DNA of 37,230 bases from Streptomyces sp. MBT53 (GTDB lineage Bacteria > Actinomycetota > Actinomycetes > Streptomycetales > Streptomycetaceae). How positions within the stretch are numbered: the first letter of the stretch is position 1; the number at the start of each line of letters is the position of its first letter. Positions 16,068 through 23,230 of the stretch are shown one piece after another. Made by a program: the position numbers and the translations under genes. The DNA is taken from positions 1 through 37,230 of the forward strand of contig NZ_JAEQAZ010000076.1 in NCBI RefSeq assembly GCF_016654115.1, read 5' to 3'. Below the pieces are notes generated by a model that saw only the letters and a list, made by a program, of their open reading frames with translations, was not told the origin of the DNA and searched no databases.

Positions 16068-17783
16068 ATGGCGAACGCACCGGTCCAGCGCATGTCCCAG
16101 TTGATGGCGAAGACGCTGCGCGACGACCCGGCGGACGCCGAGGTCCTCAGTCACAAGCTGCTCGTGCGGGCCGGCTACGTCCGCCGTACCGCGGCCGGGA
16201 TCTGGTCCTGGCTGCCCCTGGGCAAGAAGGTGCTGTCCAACGTCGAGCGGATCGTCCGTGAGGAGATGGACGCGATCGGCGCCCAGGAGGTGCTGCTTCC
16301 CGCGATCCTGCCCCGGGAGCCGTACGAGGCGACCGGCCGCTGGGACGAGTACGGCCCCGAGCTGTTCCGCCTCAAGGACCGCAAGGGCGGCGACTACCTC
16401 CTCGGCCCCACCCACGAGGAGATCTTCACGCTGATCGTGAAGGACCAGGCGTCCTCCTACAAGGATCTGCCGGTCATCCTCTACCAGATCCAGCACAAGT
16501 ACCGCGACGAGGCCCGCCCCCGCGCCGGCATTCTCCGTGGCCGTGAGTTCCTCATGAAGGACTCGTACTCCTTCGACACCGAGGACGAGGGCCTCGCCCA
16601 CTCCTACGCCCTGCACCGCCAGGCGTACCAGAAGGTGTTCGCGCGTCTGGGCCTCGACTACCGCATCTGCGCCGCGACCGCGGGCGCGATGGGCGGCTCC
16701 AAGTCGGAGGAGTTCCTCGCCCCGGCCGAGGCCGGCGAGGACACCTTCGCGGACTGCCCGAACTGCGACTTCGCCGCCAACACCGAAGCGATCACGTATG
16801 AGTTGACGTCCGTGGACGCGACCGACGTGCCCGCGCTCGAAGAGATCCCCACACCCGACACCCCCACCATCGAGACCCTCGCCGCCCACCTCGGCGTCGA
16901 GGCCTCCGCCACCCTGAAGAACCTCCTCGTGAAGGTCGACGGCGAGATCGTGGCCGTAGGAGTGCCCGGTGACCGCGAGGTCGACCTGGACAAGGTGGAG
17001 GCCCATTTCGCCCCCGCCGCAGTGGAGTTGGTGACGGCGGAGGACTTCACCGGCCGTCCCGACCTGGTGCGCGGCTACGTCGGTCCGCAGGGCCTGGGCG
17101 AGAAGGTCACGTACATCGCCGACCCGCGCGTGGCCCCCGGCACTTCGTGGATCACGGGCGCCAACAAGGAGGGCACGCACGCCAAGAACGTCGTCGCGGG
17201 CCGTGACTTCGAGGTCGACGCGTACGTCGACGTCGTGGTCGTCAACGAGGGCGACCCCTGCCCCAAGTGCGGCACCGGCCTCAAGCTCGACCGCGCCATC
17301 GAGATCGGCCACATCTTCCAGCTCGGCCGCAAGTACGCCGACGCCCTCAAGCTCGACGTCCTCGGCCAGCACGGCAAGCCGGTCCGCGTGACCATGGGCT
17401 CCTACGGCATCGGTGTCTCCCGCGCGGTGGCCGCCCTCGCCGAGCAGACCGCCGACGACAAGGGCCTGTGCTGGCCCGCCGAGGTCGCCCCGGCCGACGT
17501 CCATGTGGTCGCCGCGGGCAAGGCCCTGCAGACCGAACTCGCCCTGGACGTCTCGGAGAAGCTGCGTGAGGCCGGTCTGCGCGTCCTGGTCGACGACCGC
17601 GCCGGGGTCTCCCCGGGCGTGAAGTTCACCGACTCGGAGCTGATCGGCGTACCGAAGATCCTGGTCGCGGGCCGCCGTTCCGCCGAGGGCGTCCTGGAGC
17701 TCAAGGACCGCAGGACCGGCGAGCGCGAGGAACTGACCGTCGACGAGGCGATCGCGCGTCTGACCGCGCGGCCCGCCCTGTAA
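16068..17783 (+). CDS. proS: Prolyl-tRNA synthetase (bacterial type with editing insert)
   Basis: This encodes 571 residues, the usual bacterial length. It charges tRNA-Pro with proline in the cytoplasm. Class II signs are RRTAAGIWSWLPLGKKV and EVLLPAILP (motif 1 region), LGPTHEE, KYRDEARPRAGILRGREF (motif 2), MKDSYSFD, and GSYGIGVSR (motif 3). Between motifs 2 and 3, roughly residues 240-400, is the INS editing domain (YbaK-like; LAAHLGVEASATLKNLLVKVDG, VGVPGDREVDLDKV) that hydrolyses Ala-tRNA-Pro. The C-terminal anticodon-binding domain begins near WPAEVAPADVHVV. CAGGAG with AGGAACC is upstream of the ATG. No T-box or other leader structure is evident in the short upstream gap. Confidence 0.97.
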   Translation: MANAPVQRMSQLMAKTLRDDPADAEVLSHKLLVRAGYVRRTAAGIWSWLPLGKKVLSNVERIVREEMDAIGAQEVLLPAILPREPYEATGRWDEYGPELFRLKDRKGGDYLLGPTHEEIFTLIVKDQASSYKDLPVILYQIQHKYRDEARPRAGILRGREFLMKDSYSFDTEDEGLAHSYALHRQAYQKVFARLGLDYRICAATAGAMGGSKSEEFLAPAEAGEDTFADCPNCDFAANTEAITYELTSVDATDVPALEEIPTPDTPTIETLAAHLGVEASATLKNLLVKVDGEIVAVGVPGDREVDLDKVEAHFAPAAVELVTAEDFTGRPDLVRGYVGPQGLGEKVTYIADPRVAPGTSWITGANKEGTHAKNVVAGRDFEVDAYVDVVVVNEGDPCPKCGTGLKLDRAIEIGHIFQLGRKYADALKLDVLGQHGKPVRVTMGSYGIGVSRAVAALAEQTADDKGLCWPAEVAPADVHVVAAGKALQTELALDVSEKLREAGLRVLVDDRAGVSPGVKFTDSELIGVPKILVAGRRSAEGVLELKDRRTGEREELTVDEAIARLTARPAL

Positions 17784-17787
17784 GAGA

Positions 17788-17840
17788 TCTCTCAGGGAGT
17801 TCTGCGCAGGCGTATGGGCGCCTCACAGACTTCTCTCAGG
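17788..17840 (+). promoter_or_regulatory. Repeated TCTCTCAGG boxes upstream of the redox operon
   Basis: TCTCTCAGG occurs at 17788-17796 and again at 17832-17840, with a related CTCACAGAC at 17822-17830. A short inverted repeat (GTGAC 17861-17865, GTCAC 17871-17875) lies nearer the first gene. The spacing of 44 bases is four helical turns. They could be binding sites for a response regulator driving the operon; no clear -10/-35 could be placed. Confidence 0.3.
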
Positions 17841-17892
17841 CTGGTCCCCGACCGTAGTACGTGACAGAGCGTCACTGCGGAGGGGAACGGTC

Positions 17893-18246
17893 ATGACAGT
17901 CAAGGAGCGTGGGGCCGCTACGGCGGTCCGCAGAGGCAAGCGGCGCATCGCGGCCGCCACCGCAGCGGTCACGCTGGCGGCGGCGGCCGGGGTGTTCGCC
18001 CTGGTCGGCACGTTGCAGTCGGACGCGGAAGCGGACACGACGGCGAGCAACACCGGCACGACGACCAGTTCGTCGTCGCCCTCGCCGTCGGCCTCTTCCA
18101 CCGACTCGTCCAGCTCTTCCAACTCTTCCACGTCGGACAGCTCGTCCTCATCGTCTTCATCCTCCTCGTCGGACCTCCAGTCGTCCTCGTCCGGCGTGAC
18201 GTCGTCCTCCGGCGGCTCCACCGACTCCACGTCGGGAGCGTCGTGA
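17893..18246 (+). CDS. Membrane-anchored Ser-rich protein ending in a flavinylation motif
   Basis: This encodes 117 residues, with GGAGGGG just before the ATG. Residues 1-19 are basic (VRRGKRR), followed by one hydrophobic helix (about 20-42), so the rest should be outside the cell. Residues 48-117 are a Ser/Thr tail with runs of Ser. The last seven residues are DSTSGAS (111-117), which fits the D-x-x-S/T-G-A-T/S signature where ApbE attaches FMN through a phosphoester; the acceptor would be the terminal Ser117. The next gene is apbE and overlaps this stop codon (TGATG). In related operons this position usually holds a protein with a full FMN_bind domain carrying that motif; here only the tail is present. 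The match could be chance in a Ser-rich tail, so the flavin-carrier role is inference. Confidence 0.8.
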   Translation: MTVKERGAATAVRRGKRRIAAATAAVTLAAAAGVFALVGTLQSDAEADTTASNTGTTTSSSSPSPSASSTDSSSSSNSSTSDSSSSSSSSSSSDLQSSSSGVTSSSGGSTDSTSGAS

Positions 18247-19205
18247 TGACCACAACGACCCTGCGTACGACGGCCGCCGCCGACTGGCGCGCCCTCGGGA
18301 CCGGCGTCCGGCTGGTCGTCACCGACCCGGCCCTCCTGGACTCCTGCAACCTGCTCCTCGCCCGGCATCTCGCCGAGGTCGACGCGGCCTGCAGCCGCTT
18401 CCGCGCCGACTCCGAACTGGCCGCGCTCGACGCGTCGTCGGGCCGCCCGGTGACGGTGAGCCCACTGCTCGCCGAGGCCCTCGCGGTCGCCCTGCGCGCC
18501 GCCGAGGCGACGGACGGCGCGGTCGACCCGACCGTCGGCTCCGCGATGAACGCCATCGGCTACGACCGCGACTTCACCCTCGTCCGCGAGGACGACCGCC
18601 CGGTCCGGCTCACCGTGAAACGCGCCCCGGGCTGGCGCATGATCGACCTCGACCGTACGACGGGCACGGTCTCCGTTCCGGCCGGCGTCCGCCTCGACCT
18701 CGGCGCCACGGCGAAGGCCTGGGCCGCCGACAAGGCAGCCGCGATGCTGGCCCAGGTGGCGGGCTGCGGAGTCCTGGTGAGCCTCGGCGGCGACACGGCC
18801 GTCGCGGGGGAGCCCCCGGCAGGCGGCTGGAACATCCGCGTCCAGGACGTCACCGGTTCCGTCGACGAGACGCCTACGCACGGCACGTACGCCACGATCG
18901 GCCTGCGCTCCGGCGGCCTCGCCACCTCGGGCACCTCCGCCCGCAACTGGCGCCGCAGCGGCCACGAACTGCACCACATCGTCGACCCGCGCACCGGCCT
19001 CCCCGTCCGCAGCCCCTGGCGCACGGTCTCGGTGGCGGCCGCCACCTGCGCCGACGCCAACGCGGCGAGCACGGCATGCCTGGTCAAGGGCGCGGGCGCC
19101 GAACGCTGGCTGACCCGCCTCGGCCTGCCGGCTCGCCTGGTCGCCCAGGACGGCACGGTCGTCACGACCCCGGGCTGGCCGACCTCGCTGGCGGCCGCCG
19201 CATGA
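18246..19205 (+). CDS. apbE: FAD:protein FMN transferase (ApbE)
   Basis: This encodes 319 residues from the ATG at 18246, overlapping the previous stop. ApbE takes the FMN moiety of FAD and bonds it to a Thr or Ser of a target, with Mg2+. Family signs are VDAACSRFRADSELAAL near residue 40, TDGAVDPTVGSAM, LDLGATAKAWAADKAAAML (the FAD/Mg segment; usual form G-a-x-a-K-G), VSLGGDTAVAG, and HHIVDPRTGLPV. NAASTACLVKG near the end matches the region with the metal-binding Asp/Thr, but the usual DALST reads NAAST, so an Asp is replaced by Asn. There is no signal peptide, unlike many ApbE proteins of Gram-negatives. Its target is probably the Ser-rich protein upstream. The stop overlaps the next start (ATGA). 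Confidence 0.9.
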   Translation: MTTTTLRTTAAADWRALGTGVRLVVTDPALLDSCNLLLARHLAEVDAACSRFRADSELAALDASSGRPVTVSPLLAEALAVALRAAEATDGAVDPTVGSAMNAIGYDRDFTLVREDDRPVRLTVKRAPGWRMIDLDRTTGTVSVPAGVRLDLGATAKAWAADKAAAMLAQVAGCGVLVSLGGDTAVAGEPPAGGWNIRVQDVTGSVDETPTHGTYATIGLRSGGLATSGTSARNWRRSGHELHHIVDPRTGLPVRSPWRTVSVAAATCADANAASTACLVKGAGAERWLTRLGLPARLVAQDGTVVTTPGWPTSLAAAA

Positions 19206-19783
19206 ACTCCGAAACCCTCTGGTACGCCAACCGCGCCACCGGAGCCGTCTGCCTGGTCCTGTTCACGGTCGTCGTCCTGCTCGGCATCGCGGTCCGCCTG
19301 CGCACCCGGCTCCCCGGACTGCCCCGCTTCGGCACGGTGAATCTCCACCGCGCCCTCTCCCTCTCCGCGACCGCCTTTCTGGCCCTGCACATCGCGGTGG
19401 CGGTGATCGACGGCTACGTGAACATCACCGTCCTGGACGCGGTCGTCCCCTTCGTCTCCGACTACCAGCCGCTCTGGCTCGGCCTCGGCACGGTCGCCCT
19501 GGACCTGCTGCTCGCGGTCCTGATCACCAGCCTCCTGCGCGAACGCATCGGCCACCGCACCTGGCGGGCGGTCCACTGGCTGGCGTACGCCTCCTGGCCG
19601 ATCGCCCTGATCCACGGCATCGGCATCGGCACGGACACCGGCACCGACTGGATGACCTGGCTGACGGTCTCCTGCGTGGCCGCGGTGGTCGCCGCCTTCG
19701 CCATCCGCGTGGCCCACTCGTCCCGCGCCGCCCGCCGCACCCCCGCAGCCCTGCTCCGCACAGCCGAAGGAGCCCGCTCATGA
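19202..19783 (+). CDS. Ferric-reductase-like di-haem transmembrane protein
   Basis: This encodes 193 residues, with ATGA overlaps at both ends. Five hydrophobic helices are visible (about 11-32, 48-72, 89-112, 119-141, 150-171). His49 and His63 in helix 2 (NLHRALSLSATAFLALH) and His125 and His138 in helix 4 (VHWLAYASWPIALIH) give the H-x13-H / H-x12-H pattern of the ferric reductase / YedZ (MsrQ) / NOX family, which binds two b haems and moves electrons across the membrane. No cytoplasmic FAD/NAD domain is attached; the next gene may supply that role. Here it likely links an inside NAD(P)H-linked donor to a surface flavin or other acceptor. The direction is inferred. Confidence 0.87.
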   Translation: MNSETLWYANRATGAVCLVLFTVVVLLGIAVRLRTRLPGLPRFGTVNLHRALSLSATAFLALHIAVAVIDGYVNITVLDAVVPFVSDYQPLWLGLGTVALDLLLAVLITSLLRERIGHRTWRAVHWLAYASWPIALIHGIGIGTDTGTDWMTWLTVSCVAAVVAAFAIRVAHSSRAARRTPAALLRTAEGARS

Positions 19784-20997
19784 CCATGACCTTCACCGAC
19801 GTCTACATGTCTCCCCGCCTCCTCGCCCCCGGCGGCACCGCGGCCGACCTCGCCACCCACGAACAGCGCTACGGCCCACTGTCGTACGGCGATCCCGACG
19901 GCCTCCTGAGAACCGTCGCCGAATCCGGCCTCACCGGACGCGGAGGCGCCGCGTTCCCGATGTACCGCAAGCTCGTCGCGGTGGCCGACGCGAGCCGCCG
20001 TACGGGCCGCGCACCCGTGGTCGTGGCGAACGGCGCGGAGGGCGAACCGGCCAGCCGCAAGGACAAGACCCTCCTGCGCCTCTCACCCCATCTCGTCCTG
20101 GACGGGCTGCAGTTGGCGGCCAGGGCGGTCGGCGCGGGGGAGGCCCACCTGGCGGTGGAGGACGGCGCGTCCTACCTGGAGTCGGCCTTGTCCCAACGCA
20201 ACGACCCGCTGAACGTGAAGGTGATCCGCCTCCCCAAACGCTTCCTCTCCGGCCAGGCCTCGGCACTCGCCCAGTACGTCTCCGGGAACGCCCCGCTGCC
20301 CCGCCACCAGCGCCCACCGGTCCGCGAACGCGGGGTGCGCAAGGCGCCGACGCTCGTCCAGAACGTCGAGACCCTGGCCCACCTCGCCCTGGTCGCCCGC
20401 TACGGCGCCGACTGGTTCCGCAGCGCGGGCACCCCCACCCAGCCCGGCAGCACGCTCTGCACCCTGCATGTGCCGGGCCGCGAAGTCCGGGTCGTGGAAG
20501 CCCCGTTCGGACTCCCGCTGGACCGCCTGCTCCCGCTCCAGGGCATGTCGGCGGTCCTCGTCGGCGGCTACCACGGCACGTGGGTATCAGCCACCGAAGC
20601 AGCCCAACGCACGCTGGACGCGGGGAACTTGGGGGCGGGCGTCCTGGCCGCACTCCCCACCACCCGCTGCGGAGTGGCCGAAACCGCCCGCGTCCTGCGC
20701 TACTTGGCCCTCCAGTCGGCCGGCCAGTGCGGCCCCTGCCTCAACGGCCTCCCGCGCATCGCCTCCGCGTTCCGCACCCTGGCCACACCTGGCCCGCAGT
20801 TCAACACCCGCCAGGACGTGGCCCGTTGGTCCGGCCTGATCGAGGGCCGAGGCGCCTGCCACCACCCCGACGGCACGGTCCGCCTGGTCCGCAGTGCGTT
20901 GACCACGTTCGCGACCGAACTCGACGCCCACGCAAGGGGTTTGTGCACGGCGACCGACCCCACCCCCCTGCTCCCGATCCCGAACGAGGCCCACTGA
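19780..20997 (+). CDS. NuoF/RnfC-like NADH-binding Fe-S flavoprotein
   Basis: This encodes 405 residues, starting on the previous stop (ATGA). It resembles the 51-kDa NADH dehydrogenase subunit: GRGGAAFP (53-60) is the NADH/FMN glycine loop (usual GRGGAGFP), NGAEGEPASRKDK (84-96) corresponds to NADEGEPG..KDR, and VQNVETLAHLALV is also family-typical. The SLBB-like segment follows (VVEAPFGLPLDRLLP). The C-terminal cluster site has Cys317 and Cys320 (GQCGPC) and Cys360, 40 residues on (GACHHPDG), matching NuoF spacing, but the first of the four ligands is Ala314. Cys297 nearby could substitute. It is probably cytoplasmic and takes electrons from NADH to the haem protein or the ferredoxin encoded on either side. 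Confidence 0.85.
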   Translation: MTMTFTDVYMSPRLLAPGGTAADLATHEQRYGPLSYGDPDGLLRTVAESGLTGRGGAAFPMYRKLVAVADASRRTGRAPVVVANGAEGEPASRKDKTLLRLSPHLVLDGLQLAARAVGAGEAHLAVEDGASYLESALSQRNDPLNVKVIRLPKRFLSGQASALAQYVSGNAPLPRHQRPPVRERGVRKAPTLVQNVETLAHLALVARYGADWFRSAGTPTQPGSTLCTLHVPGREVRVVEAPFGLPLDRLLPLQGMSAVLVGGYHGTWVSATEAAQRTLDAGNLGAGVLAALPTTRCGVAETARVLRYLALQSAGQCGPCLNGLPRIASAFRTLATPGPQFNTRQDVARWSGLIEGRGACHHPDGTVRLVRSALTTFATELDAHARGLCTATDPTPLLPIPNEAH

Positions 20998-20999
20998 CC

Positions 21000-21215
21000 A
21001 TGGACCAACAACAGATCGACATCGACTGGACGGCATGCCAGGGCCACGGCCTGTGCGCGGAACTGCTCCCCGACCACATCACTCTCGACGAGTGGGGCTA
21101 CCCCCTGGTGGATGGCTCTCCCATTTCACCGCGAGCTTTGAAACGAGCCCGCAAAGCAGCGTCAGACTGCCCGGCCCTGGCTTTGAAACTAACGGTGACT
21201 GGGGCGCCCCGATAG
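21000..21215 (+). CDS. Small three-cysteine ferredoxin
   Basis: This encodes 71 residues, from an ATG immediately after the previous gene's TGA. Cys13, Cys19 and Cys57 (ACQGHGLC, then DCP) are the cluster ligands; position 16, where a [4Fe-4S] ferredoxin has Cys, is His. This pattern is known from actinobacterial P450-type ferredoxins with a [3Fe-4S] or His-modified cluster. No P450 gene is nearby, so its partner is probably the NuoF-like protein or haem protein of this operon. The last codons (TVTGAPR-stop) run into the dispersed repeat at 21204, with the TAG in the hairpin loop. Confidence 0.88.
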   Translation: MDQQQIDIDWTACQGHGLCAELLPDHITLDEWGYPLVDGSPISPRALKRARKAASDCPALALKLTVTGAPR

Positions 21216-21288
21216 GGGCGCGGGGCTGTATCGATTTGCGGCTCCGCCGCGTGGGCGCGACCAGCCACAACGGACCCGCAGCCAAAGA
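21204..21288 (+). repeat. Dispersed repeat copy 2, with hairpin spanning a stop codon
   Basis: GCGCCCC (21204-21210) and GGGGCGC (21215-21221) form a perfect 7-bp stem with loop GATA; the TAG of the ferredoxin gene (21213-21215) straddles loop and stem. The rest continues GGGGCGCGGGGCTGTATCGA and closely matches copy 1. It fills the gap between the ferredoxin gene and the convergent kinase-like gene and probably acts as a terminator. Confidence 0.8.
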
Positions 21289-21294
21289 ACTGCC

Positions 21295-22188
21295 CTAAAG
21301 CCACCCAGCAAATTCCAGCAACAACTCAGCATCCCGAGGCCGCCCCACCCGAAGCGCCCGCACCCCGGACTCAACGGCCCGGAACAACGTCCACCCCCGC
21401 AACCGCTCCTGATCCACATCCAACGACTCGGCAAGTCGCTTGACCCGCCGCCGAGTTGTAGACGCTCCCGAAGGCGTGGCGATCAGATCCTCCACCCGAT
21501 CCCGCACCAGCCGAGCCAGATCGAACGCACACTCACCCACCACAGGATCCGGCCCCACGGCCAACCACGGCACCCGATCCCCGGCCAGCACCTTGCTCTG
21601 CCGAAACGTCCCGTGCAGCAACCGCTGCTCCGGCGGCGCGGCCAACAACTCGTCACGAGCATCCAGTGCCGCCGAGACCAGCGCGGCGACCTCCGCCCCG
21701 CCGCCCTTCATCGCCGCGGCCTGCCGCCCGGTCCGCTCGGCCACCGTCTCGAACGCGTGATCCCCCGGCGGCTCCACCCACAGCCGCCGCAACGTCCCCG
21801 CCGCCTCCAGCAACGCCTTCGCCTCCGGCAACGACCGCACCGACACATCGGGATGCAACCGCTCCAGCAGCAGCACGCCTTCACCGGGCGCCGCCGTCTC
21901 GACCAGCTGCACGGCCCCCCGCCCGCCCCAGTGCGCGAGCGCGGCCCGCTCGCTCTCCGGCCGGGCCCGGCGCGGGGCCAGCTTCAGCACCGCAGGGGTC
22001 CCGTCGGCCCGCCGTACCAGCACGACCAGGCTGCTGCGCCCGCCGGGCACCTGCACCCGTTCGGCGGTCAACTCGCGTAGATCGACGGCCTGTTGGGCCA
22101 CCTCGGGCAGCTTCTCCAACCAGTCGTCACCGCTCGGTGCCGTCTCACCGAGCGCCCTCACCAGACGCTGCGGCGGTTCGAAAGCCAT
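21295..22188 (-). CDS. Aminoglycoside/streptomycin kinase-like protein with lost catalytic residues
   Basis: This encodes 297 residues. The overall order matches the APH(6)/streptomycin kinase family: GGRSSLVVLVRRADGTPAVLKL contains the ATP-binding strand and Lys (about 50-71), ERAALAHWGGRGAVQLVE, GVLLLERLHPD, LLHGTFRQSKVLAG and WLAVGPDPVVGECAFDLARL. In active enzymes the loop reads HGDLHxxNVL and the metal site IDPKxxVGD. Here the catalytic Asp is Thr, the Asn is Lys, and the metal-binding Asp is Gly, so phosphotransfer looks impossible or much weakened: a pseudokinase. The ATP-binding half seems intact. It lies 44 bases after the DUF4439 gene on the same strand, probably one operon with the lipoprotein. 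An antibiotic-resistance role should not be assumed. Confidence 0.8.
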   Translation of the reverse strand: MAFEPPQRLVRALGETAPSGDDWLEKLPEVAQQAVDLRELTAERVQVPGGRSSLVVLVRRADGTPAVLKLAPRRARPESERAALAHWGGRGAVQLVETAAPGEGVLLLERLHPDVSVRSLPEAKALLEAAGTLRRLWVEPPGDHAFETVAERTGRQAAAMKGGGAEVAALVSAALDARDELLAAPPEQRLLHGTFRQSKVLAGDRVPWLAVGPDPVVGECAFDLARLVRDRVEDLIATPSGASTTRRRVKRLAESLDVDQERLRGWTLFRAVESGVRALRVGRPRDAELLLEFAGWL

Positions 22189-22232
22189 GCGCGAGTTGTT
22201 CCCTTCAGCTGGTCCTGCGGCCCGGTGCGGTG

Positions 22233-22697
22233 TTACGCCGTGGGTGTCGCCGAGGCCGTGGGGGTCGCGGCCCGCTCGGCGAGACCAGGGAAGGGTACGC
22301 TCCCGCCGCGCCAGCGCACCGCGCGGACCGCCGCTTCCCGCAGCGCCTCCGCGGCCGTACCGCGCACCCCGCCCGTGGACGCCCGCACCAGGTCGGAGTA
22401 GACCCCGGCGACCCGTTCCTCCAGCTCGGCGGCGAGCCGTACCGCGGCGGCCGAGTCCGGCACCGGGAACGGCAGCGCGTACGCGGCCGACGCGGCGACC
22501 GGCTTGCCGCCCAGGTCCCGTACCTCCCGGACCAGGGCGTCCCGCCGGGCCCGGTGACCGTCGTAAGCCGCCTTGGCCTCGGTGCGCCGGCCCTCACGGA
22601 TACGGCCGCCGACCACGCCGTAGCCGTAGACCGCCGCGTGCTCGGCGGCCAGTGCCGCCTGCAGTGCGGTCAGTTCCACGGCCTTCTCCTCGCTCAC
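22233..22697 (-). CDS. DUF4439 ferritin-like protein
   Basis: This encodes 154 residues whose start overlaps the stop of the lipoprotein gene. The sequence is nearly all helical. LTALQAALAAEHAAVYGYGVVGGRI at the start carries the Glu and Tyr typical of ferritin-like four-helix bundles, then HRARRDALVREVRDLGG, AAELEERVAGVYSDLV and the Ala-rich final helix with RAVRWRG. These match DUF4439 (ferritin-like). The second E-x-x-H metal motif of true ferritins is not evident, so metal binding is doubtful. There is no signal peptide. It is coupled with an exported lipoprotein that contains a similar helical C-terminal part, so the pair may form a complex. The function is unknown. Confidence 0.82.
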   Translation of the reverse strand: MSEEKAVELTALQAALAAEHAAVYGYGVVGGRIREGRRTEAKAAYDGHRARRDALVREVRDLGGKPVAASAAYALPFPVPDSAAAVRLAAELEERVAGVYSDLVRASTGGVRGTAAEALREAAVRAVRWRGGSVPFPGLAERAATPTASATPTA

Positions 22698-23230
22698 TTG
22701 GCATCCTCCGTCAGCAGATACGCGTGCCCGGCCCCGGCCGCGGCCACCGAGGCCAGCAGCCGGGCCAGCTCGCCCGGTACGTCGAGCAGGGCCTTGGCCC
22801 GCTGGTCGGCGAGGCTCCGCTCGGCGGCGGCCAGCCCGGCGAGGGCCTCGCTCGCGGTCGCGGGAACGGCGGAGGCCGACGCCGACGCCGTAGCCGTAGC
22901 CGACGGCGCGGCAGTGGCCGTAGAAGATGGCGTGGAACCGCTGCCCCCGAAGGCCGTCGCGTGTCGGACGACCTCCGCGCGGAGCGGGTTCAGGCGCTCC
23001 GCGAGCGTCGGGTGGGCGGCGAGTACCGCGTCGTAGTGCTGGAGCAGGGTCTCGCTGTCGGTGGTGGCCCGCGCGCGTGCGCGTTCCGCGGCCGAAGGGC
23101 TGCCCGCGGTGTTCTCGGTGTCGTCGCCGTCGGTGGAGCAGCCCACCAGGAGCGCGGCTCCGGCGGCCGAGGCGAGCAGGCTCCTTCTGCGCGGTCCCGT
23201 GAGGGTGCGCGGAGGTGGGGGGAACGGCAC
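22694..23230 (-). CDS. Tat-type lipoprotein with helical C-terminal domain
   Basis: This encodes 178 residues from a GTG at 23230 with GAGGA about 10 bases upstream; the longer open frame to 23701 is non-coding (antisense to rimP). GPRRRSLLASAAGAALLVGC contains a twin-arginine-like motif and a lipobox (LVGC, lipidated Cys about residue 31), so it is exported folded and anchored outside. A helical part (ERARARATTDSETLLQHYDAVLAAHP) is followed by an Ala/Ser/Thr linker (TATASASASAV) and a helix pair (ASEALAGLAAAERSLADQRAK). No recognised domain. It overlaps the DUF4439 gene by 4 bases. It is divergent from rimP, with 205 bases between. Confidence 0.78.
   Translation of the reverse strand: MPFPPPPRTLTGPRRRSLLASAAGAALLVGCSTDGDDTENTAGSPSAAERARARATTDSETLLQHYDAVLAAHPTLAERLNPLRAEVVRHATAFGGSGSTPSSTATAAPSATATASASASAVPATASEALAGLAAAERSLADQRAKALLDVPGELARLLASVAAAGAGHAYLLTEDAK

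Noticed and set aside
18060..18240. Ser-codon runs as a frameshift or pseudogene signal
   Set aside because: The frame is clean from a good ribosome site to a stop coupled to apbE; the runs encode a plausible extracellular tail.
21295..22188. Active aminoglycoside resistance kinase
   Set aside because: The catalytic Asp, Asn and the metal-binding Asp are all replaced, so resistance function is not supported.
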